Source of the DNA: Rhodospirillaceae bacterium
GTDB taxonomy: Bacteria; Pseudomonadota; Alphaproteobacteria; Rhodospirillales; Casp-alpha2
Reading direction: 5' to 3'
DNA length: 61,111 bases
Assembly (NCBI GenBank): GCA_002696205.1
Contig: NZRL01000144.1
Location: 1 to 61,111, forward strand
Below are positions 55,935-61,111 of this stretch, piece after piece (position 1 is the stretch's first letter; every line of letters begins with the position of its first letter). The position numbers were made by a program, and so were the translations under genes. Below the pieces are notes generated by a model. The model was not told the DNA's origin, did not search any database, and was given only the letters and a program-made list of their open reading frames with translations.

Positions 55935-57866
55935 ATGGCCGGGGTCAAATCACTGGGCGTGTCCGTTCTGGCCGCGCTTTCCATTCAGATGTTGTCTGCC
56001 GTGCCGCCGGCCCGTGCCGCGGATCAAGGCTTTGCGCCTGGGGCACCGGAAATCGCCGTCGCCGCCACCGGCAAGACCGCCGCCGTCGCACCCGTGCCGG
56101 TGACGCCGCGCGAAACAGCGCCCCGCGTGCTCAGCGAAGCCGACGCCGATCTGTACCGCCGCATTTTCGACCTGCAGGACGATGGCGACTGGAAAGAGGC
56201 CGACCGGCTGATCGCCCAGTTGTCGGACAGGCTGCTGATGGGCCACGTCTTGGCCCAGCGCTACCTGCACCCGCGCAAATGGCGGTCGACCTACAAGCAA
56301 TTGAAGGGCTGGATGGCCGAATACGCCGACCATCCGCAGGCCGGGCGCATCTATAAATTGTCGTTGCGCCGCCGGCCCAAGAACTGGCGCATGCCGGATA
56401 AGCCCGACGTTCTGCCGCGGCGCCCGCGTTTCCTGGAAGAGGCCGCCGCCGAGGAAGAGGCTGCCGATCAGACCGATCAGGAAGCCGAGGAAAAGGCACC
56501 CAAGGTGTTGCCGTCCAAGCGCCTGAGCCGCGCCGACGCCCGCCGTGCCCGGTCCATCAAATACCGGATCCGCCGGGCCTTGCGCCGGGGGCACACGCTG
56601 GTCGCCAAGCGGATGATCCAGTCGCGCGAGACCAAGCGGCTGTTGTCCGGCGCCGAAATGGACCAGGCCAAGGTGCAGCTCGGCACCCGTTATTTCTTCG
56701 ACCGGCGCGAGGATTGGGCCCGGGAATGGATCGACGGCGCATTGAAGCGGTCGGGCGAGTACCTTCCCGACGGTCATTGGACGCTCGGCCTGATTTCCTG
56801 GAAACACCAGGATTATGCCAAGGCCACCCATCATTTCCAGGCCGCCGCCGATATCGGGTTCGACGACGAATGGATGGACGGGGCGGCCAATTTCTGGGCG
56901 GCGCGGGGCCTTCTGGTCCCCCGCAAGCCGCAGAAGGTCAGTCACTATCTGTCCGGCGCGGCGCGCCACGCGCGCACGTTCTACGGTCTCTTGGCGGCGC
57001 GCATCCTGGGCCGCGAGATCGCCTATGAATGGGCGACGCCGCCGGTTGTCGCCGGGGCCGCCGGTAAGATCGTCGAAACCCCGCGCGGGCGCCGGGCCAT
57101 GGCCCTGGTCCAGGCCGGCGACGACCGGGGGGCGGAACGCGAATTGCGCAATCTGGCGCGGCTTTCGGATAAGAAACAGGCGCTTGCGATCCTGGCGCTG
57201 GCAGATGCGGGCGGCATGGCGGGCCTCGCCGTGCGCCTGTCCGACCGGATGTTCCCCGACGGCGGCGGCTTCGACGGCGCGGCCTATCCCGTTCCGGCGT
57301 TCGAGCCGACGGGCGGGTTCACCGTCGACCGGGCCCTGATCTATGCCCTGATCCGTCAGGAAAGCAAATTCAACCCCCGCGCCAAAAGCTGGGCCGGGGC
57401 GCGTGGCCTGATGCAGTTGATGCCGCGGACGGCGAGCTTCGTCGCCCAGGATTCATCCCTGCACCGTCATCACCGGACCAAACTGTACGATCCGGACCTG
57501 AACCTGCGGCTCGGCCAGAAATACATCGGCATGCTGTTGGGCGAGTCCCATATACAAGGTGACCTGCTGCTGTTGGCGGCGGCCTGGAACGGTGGGCCCG
57601 GCAATCTGAACAAGTGGCGCCGGCGGATGGAATACACGGGCGATCCCCTGTTGTTCATCGAAACCATTCCGGCCTTCGAAACCCGCCATTTCGTCGAACG
57701 GGTGCTGGCCAATCTGTGGATCTACCGCGATCGGCTGGGCCAGGACAAACCGTCGCTCGACGCTCTTGCCGCCGGTCAATGGCCGGTTTACAAAGCCCTT
57801 GGCCACGGCAAGGTGGAGGTGGCGATATTCGATGACAGCAACGACCCCGGAATTTCTGCCCGTTAA
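55935..57866 (+). CDS. Soluble lytic murein transglycosylase
   Basis: A 643-residue exported enzyme. A signal peptide (about 1-28) leads into a superhelical alpha-repeat region (about 60-430) like the Slt70 U-domain. The catalytic domain has the glutamate in IRQESKFNPRAKS, GLMQLMP and AAWNGGPGNL. It cleaves peptidoglycan glycan strands to 1,6-anhydro products. The 278-bp gap before it holds no gene and presumably its promoter. It overlaps moaB by 35 nt. Confidence 0.93.
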   Translation: MAGVKSLGVSVLAALSIQMLSAVPPARAADQGFAPGAPEIAVAATGKTAAVAPVPVTPRETAPRVLSEADADLYRRIFDLQDDGDWKEADRLIAQLSDRLLMGHVLAQRYLHPRKWRSTYKQLKGWMAEYADHPQAGRIYKLSLRRRPKNWRMPDKPDVLPRRPRFLEEAAAEEEAADQTDQEAEEKAPKVLPSKRLSRADARRARSIKYRIRRALRRGHTLVAKRMIQSRETKRLLSGAEMDQAKVQLGTRYFFDRREDWAREWIDGALKRSGEYLPDGHWTLGLISWKHQDYAKATHHFQAAADIGFDDEWMDGAANFWAARGLLVPRKPQKVSHYLSGAARHARTFYGLLAARILGREIAYEWATPPVVAGAAGKIVETPRGRRAMALVQAGDDRGAERELRNLARLSDKKQALAILALADAGGMAGLAVRLSDRMFPDGGGFDGAAYPVPAFEPTGGFTVDRALIYALIRQESKFNPRAKSWAGARGLMQLMPRTASFVAQDSSLHRHHRTKLYDPDLNLRLGQKYIGMLLGESHIQGDLLLLAAAWNGGPGNLNKWRRRMEYTGDPLLFIETIPAFETRHFVERVLANLWIYRDRLGQDKPSLDALAAGQWPVYKALGHGKVEVAIFDDSNDPGISAR

Positions 57867-58362
57867 CATCGCGGTTCTGACCGTATCGGACACGCGGACG
57901 CTTGACGACGACCGGTCGGGCGACACCCTGGTCGAACGCCTGACGGGCGCCGGGCATCGCCTTGCCGACCGCGCCATCGTCAAGGACGATGCCGGCCTGA
58001 TCGCCGAGCAGTTCAGGAAATGGATCGCCGACCCCGAGGTCGATTGCATCATCTCGACCGGCGGCACCGGCGTGACCGGCCGTGACGTGACGCCCGAAGC
58101 CCTGGACGCCGTCGCGGAAAAGATCATCCCCGGCTTCGGCGAGATGTTCCGCTGGATCAGCTATCAAAAGATCAAATCCTCGACGATCCAGTCGCGGGCG
58201 GCCGCGGGCGTCGCCAACGGCACCTATATCTTCGTGTTGCCCGGATCGACCGGGGCCTGCAAGGACGGCTGGGACGAGATCCTGGTTCATCAGCTGGACA
58301 TCCGGCACAAGCCCTGCAATTTCGTCGAATTGATGCCGCGCCTGAAGGAACACATGGCCTGA
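57832..58362 (+). CDS. moaB: Molybdenum cofactor biosynthesis protein B
   Basis: A 176-residue MoaB/MogA-fold protein. The signature STGGTGVTGRDVTPEAL is intact and the N-terminal VNIAVLTVSDTR is typical. MoaB-type proteins adenylylate molybdopterin before metal insertion. It starts within the 3' end of the transglycosylase gene (35-nt overlap) with GGAGG upstream. Confidence 0.93.
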   Translation: MTATTPEFLPVNIAVLTVSDTRTLDDDRSGDTLVERLTGAGHRLADRAIVKDDAGLIAEQFRKWIADPEVDCIISTGGTGVTGRDVTPEALDAVAEKIIPGFGEMFRWISYQKIKSSTIQSRAAAGVANGTYIFVLPGSTGACKDGWDEILVHQLDIRHKPCNFVELMPRLKEHMA

Positions 58363-58716
58363 TCCTTTGTGCGCTGCCTGACGATTCGGGCTGATTTCCC
58401 GGTACTTTATCCACAATTTGCGGCGTCGCTTGTGGAAAACCCGATTCCGAGAATCGGAAATTCGTCAGTTTCCTGAAAGTATTACCGGATATCCTGTGTC
58501 CCGGCCGGGATGGTGTGAATTTCGGCGCCTCGGTTTTTGCCTTATTTGATACACTTTCCGCTTCCGGAAACGGAAACGGGCCTCATCGTAAGGCCACGGA
58601 AAGCCGAAGCAATCGGCCCGTGAACGCCGTACGAACACCGCCGGTCGGCGGTCCTTCGCAAAAGTCGAAGGCGGTGGGGCGAAGGTGGAAAAGACAGAAG
58701 GTCTAAGGGGGACCCG
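58363..58716. promoter_or_regulatory. Intergenic region with two palindromes before the FliL-like genes
   Basis: This 354-bp stretch holds no gene. It contains a perfect inverted repeat TTCCGA-GAA-TCGGAA (58445-58459) and, 96 bp further, a nearly perfect 22-bp palindrome (58555-58576) with core TTCCGGAA and flanking TTTCCG/CGGAAA. Both share TTCCG half-sites, which suggests one regulator. The region must include the promoter of the gene at 58717. Confidence 0.45.
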
Positions 58717-59211
58717 ATGAACAAGTTTATGCGCAGCCTGCTGATCGGCATGGGCGCGTCGATTTTCCTGATCGGCGGCATCGCCGGCATCGGCATCTGG
58801 GTCAGTTCCGAACCCGGCGCGGGCACCGACGTGGCCAGTGTCGCCAAGGATAGCAAACGCCACACCGTGCGGATGCGTCCGCAGTCGGTGCAGATCGGCG
58901 GCTACAGCCTGAAAAGCAAGAAGAAGGCCCAGATTCTATTGGTCTCGGTCGAGATGCGGGTGACCGGCAGCCACAACTTCGTCAAGGTCTGTCAGCTGAT
59001 GCCGCGCCTGGTGTCCTCGGTCAATACGGTCTTCGCCAATCTGGTGAGTCAGACCGACAACGCCCGTGACGCGATCACCAAGAATGTGCAGGGCCAGCTC
59101 AAATACCGCTTCAACAAGGCATTGGGCGCCCCGTTGATCGACGATGTGCGGATGATCGCCTATCAGGACGAAAAGGACGTGCCGGGCACGACCTGCCCGG
59201 AAGAGACCTGA
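58717..59211 (+). CDS. FliL-like membrane-anchored protein, copy 1
   Basis: A 164-residue protein with one N-terminal transmembrane helix (LLIGMGASIFLIGGIAGIGIW) and a periplasmic domain. The segment VSVEMRVTG, then VCQLMPRLVSSVNTVFANL, matches the gene at 59506 in order and spacing. The pattern resembles FliL-like or stomatin-type flagellar-associated proteins but without a certain match. GGGGGACCC precedes the start. Confidence 0.65.
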   Translation: MNKFMRSLLIGMGASIFLIGGIAGIGIWVSSEPGAGTDVASVAKDSKRHTVRMRPQSVQIGGYSLKSKKKAQILLVSVEMRVTGSHNFVKVCQLMPRLVSSVNTVFANLVSQTDNARDAITKNVQGQLKYRFNKALGAPLIDDVRMIAYQDEKDVPGTTCPEET

Positions 59212-59505
59212 TTTCACGGGCCGGCCTTTCCTTGAAATCACACAACCAGTCGCTGTGAGGCTGCGGTCAGACGGTGGCCGTCCATCGGGTTTCAATCGGC
59301 CGTCAACAGCACGATACCTAGACCTTTGGCGTGGTTGTCACTGCCCGGCAAGGATGTATCCTGCGGCGCGAGGGCTGAAAGTTAACGGCCCGGAATATCG
59401 CTCGGCGATGCCCCGGCAGCAATAAGAGGGCAGCCAAGACAGGGTCGGCAGTCTGCCGCACGCGAGGGTTGGTCTGATATCCGAGGGACGGTCGGAGAAG
59501 ACAAC

Positions 59506-59988
59506 ATGCCCGGCTTGATCAAAAGCATTCTGATCTCATCCATGGTGGCCGCGGGTACCGTCGGGTCGGTCGCCGCGATCGGCACCAATTTCAATTTCGG
59601 CTCGGGCGATGTGGCGCCGGTCGATCCGGGCCCGTCGGTCGTGCGCATGGCGCCGATTTCGGTTCAGATCGGCGGCTGGACCCTGAAGAAAAAGCGCAAC
59701 GAGGCGAAGATGCTGTTCGTGTCCATCGCCCTCGACGTGCCCGACGGCGATGCCCGCCGCACCGTTTGCCGGCTGATGCCGCGGCTGGTCGCCGCCGTCA
59801 ACAGCGAGGTCTCGCACAACGTGCTCTATGAGGAAACCTGGAAACAGGCCCTGACCGGCAGTCTGGATCAACGTCTGCAGGCGCGGCTCAACCGGGCGCT
59901 CGGCCGAACGCTGGTCAGCGACGTTCGGTTGCAAGGCTTCGCCAGCGAAGTGGATGCGCCCCCCGCGACCTGCACGCCGACGGCCTGA
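59506..59988 (+). CDS. FliL-like membrane-anchored protein, copy 2
   Basis: A 160-residue paralogue of the upstream gene. It has a weaker N-terminal hydrophobic segment (ILISSMVAAGTVGSVAAIG) and the shared ISVQIGGWTLKKKR, VCRLMPRLVAAVNSEV and LNRALGRTLVSDVRLQGF motifs. The tandem pair probably arose by duplication and may form a heteromer in the inner membrane. Confidence 0.65.
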   Translation: MPGLIKSILISSMVAAGTVGSVAAIGTNFNFGSGDVAPVDPGPSVVRMAPISVQIGGWTLKKKRNEAKMLFVSIALDVPDGDARRTVCRLMPRLVAAVNSEVSHNVLYEETWKQALTGSLDQRLQARLNRALGRTLVSDVRLQGFASEVDAPPATCTPTA

Positions 59989-60014
59989 CGCTACCTTTGC
60001 CGGTTTGCCGGGGC

Positions 60015-60902
60015 TTAGCCCCGCCCTTCCAGAACGTCCCGCCGTGCCTCCAGGGCATCTGCCATGAAATCCATGAAGGCCCGAACCCGCCGGGTGTTGC
60101 GTAGGTCTTCATGGGTCAGCAGCCATAACTCCGACCGCGCCGCCGGCACCGGATCGGTGACGCGTTCCAGCCGGTCGTCGGGATCGCCCATGAAACAAGG
60201 CAGCAGCGCCAGCCCCATGCCCTGGGCCGCGCCGGTTTGCAGGGTCGTCAGATTGTTGGATCGCATGGTCACCGGCGCGCCGCCGTGGGTCGCGTTGAAC
60301 CATTTCGCCGCCGCCAGATGGTCGAGTGTGTCGTCGAAGGCCACCCAGGGAAGGGCGCTCAAGCTCGCGCCAGAGGTGTTGTCCGGTTTGACGCCCTCGG
60401 CCGCATAGACAGCGAAGGCAAGGTCGGCGATGCGGCGCCCGACCAGGGTGTCCGGCGGCGTGTTGGTCGGGCGGACCGCGATATCCGCCTGGCGTTTCGA
60501 CAGGTTGAAGAACTCGCTGTCGATGCGCACGCTCAACTCGATCCCCGGGTAGGCGGCGTGAAAGCCCGCCAACGGTTCGCCCAGGACGCAGGGCACCAGA
60601 TTGTCCGTGGTCGTCACGGCGAGCGGCCCGCTCAGGCGCAGGTCGCGCCCGCCGATGCGCCGATCCATGTCGTCGATCGCGGTATCGACGCGCTCGGCCG
60701 CCTCGCGCATTTCATCACCGGCCGGGGTCAGGGCATAGCCCTCGCGGTGACGGTCGAACAAGCGGACGCCCAGGCGGTCCTCCAACGTCTCGACCCGCCG
60801 GAACACGGTCGAATGGTTGACGCCCAGTGCCTTGGCCGCGCCCGACAGGCTGCCCGCCCGCGCGACCGCCAGGAAATACCGAAGATCATCCCAATCCCGC
60901 AT
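60015..60902 (-). CDS. LysR-family transcriptional regulator
   Basis: About 295 residues. The N-terminal helix-turn-helix is FLAVARAGSLSGAAKALGVNHSTVFRRVETLE. The C-terminal co-inducer domain follows. It is divergent from a gene beginning at 61085 and probably regulates it. The start is uncertain: ATG at 60902 begins the conserved fold, while a GTG 27 nt upstream lies within the palindrome at 60922-60939. Confidence 0.92.
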   Translation of the reverse strand: MRDWDDLRYFLAVARAGSLSGAAKALGVNHSTVFRRVETLEDRLGVRLFDRHREGYALTPAGDEMREAAERVDTAIDDMDRRIGGRDLRLSGPLAVTTTDNLVPCVLGEPLAGFHAAYPGIELSVRIDSEFFNLSKRQADIAVRPTNTPPDTLVGRRIADLAFAVYAAEGVKPDNTSGASLSALPWVAFDDTLDHLAAAKWFNATHGGAPVTMRSNNLTTLQTGAAQGMGLALLPCFMGDPDDRLERVTDPVPAARSELWLLTHEDLRNTRRVRAFMDFMADALEARRDVLEGRG

Positions 60903-60921
60903 CGGGGGAGTCTGTGATTGT

Positions 60922-60939
60922 ATTTGCACTTATGCAAAT
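60922..60939. promoter_or_regulatory. Candidate LysR operator
   Basis: A perfect 7-bp inverted repeat ATTTGCA-CTTA-TGCAAAT lies in the A+T-rich gap between the LysR gene and the divergent gene at 61085. Another TTTGCG half-site follows near 60965. This is a likely regulator binding site. Confidence 0.55.
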
Positions 60940-61084
60940 GAAATTGGCAAAGAGAGTAAATTTATTTGCGAATAGGCAAGTCGTAGGGTTCTTCCACCGG
61001 CGGCGACGTGGCCGCCACTCACAACATCGAACATCAAGCCTGAGCCGACTTGAACCCAATTCCATTTGACGAGGAGTCAAACCG

Positions 61085-61111
61085 ATGATCGACCAAAAGA
61101 CCGCCCCCTAC
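61085..61111 (+). CDS. Start of a gene cut off by the window edge
   Basis: An ATG at 61085 with a GAGGAG site 9 bp upstream opens nine codons (MIDQKTAPY) to the window edge. It is divergent from the LysR gene and probably its regulatory target. Product cannot be told. Confidence 0.6.

Overview
The window looks like the chromosome of an alphaproteobacterium, probably Rhodospirillales-like. The backbone is G+C-rich, its proteins read as alphaproteobacterial, and the order ETF-ubiquinone oxidoreductase / family-4-like uracil-DNA glycosylase / lytic transglycosylase / MoaB is typical of that group. This placement is inference from gene content, not a database match. Two parts of ordinary backbone flank one 21.7 kb mobile element.

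Left backbone (1-23107). First come metabolic and stress genes: a CBS-domain protein, a glutathione S-transferase, an ankyrin protein, a TauD-type dioxygenase, an ArsR/ArsP pair, a cupin, two short-chain dehydrogenases, a Cu/Zn-SOD-like protein that lacks most of its metal ligands, serA and an exported redoxin. A signalling cluster follows (11528-23095): a receiver-only regulator, a coiled-coil protein, an EAL protein with a decayed GGDEF domain, a 2593-residue hybrid histidine kinase with about 14 PAS and 2 GAF domains, a NarL-type regulator and a small uncharacterised protein.

Mobile element (23113-44851). This A+T-richer block is a complete Tn7-like transposon. Its terminal inverted repeats begin TGT(A/C)GGAAAC, each end carries three candidate TnsB sites, and it is flanked by a perfect 5-bp target duplication (ACAGC). 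The right end lies about 30 bp beyond the 3' end of a tRNA-Gln(UUG) gene, which suggests TniQ-directed insertion at a tRNA site. The core is tniQ-tnsA-tnsB-tnsC. The cargo is almost all anti-foreign-DNA machinery. To the left is a histidine kinase with two GHKL ATPase domains, a receiver protein whose C-terminal half carries an RNxxxH (HEPN-type) motif, and a convergent C5-cytosine methyltransferase. To the right is a type I restriction-modification operon (hsdR, a nuclease-like gene, hsdM, hsdS, an Mrr-like endonuclease), followed by a further nuclease-like protein and a conserved HTH protein.

The kinase / receiver-HEPN / methyltransferase trio is the best candidate for an undescribed system. 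I read it as a two-component, phosphorelay-controlled effector module. The methyltransferase may mark self DNA, and the kinase's MutL/MORC-like ATPase may sense DNA or chromatin state. Function is inferred from motifs and gene order only.

Right backbone (44852-61111). This holds tRNA-Gln, ispE, a TPR protein, a cold-shock protein, a TauE/SafE permease, a TetR/flavodoxin-fold oxidoreductase pair, sthA, ETF-QO, an Fe-S-cysteine-poor uracil-DNA glycosylase, a lytic transglycosylase, moaB, two FliL-like paralogues, a LysR regulator and the first codons of a divergent gene.
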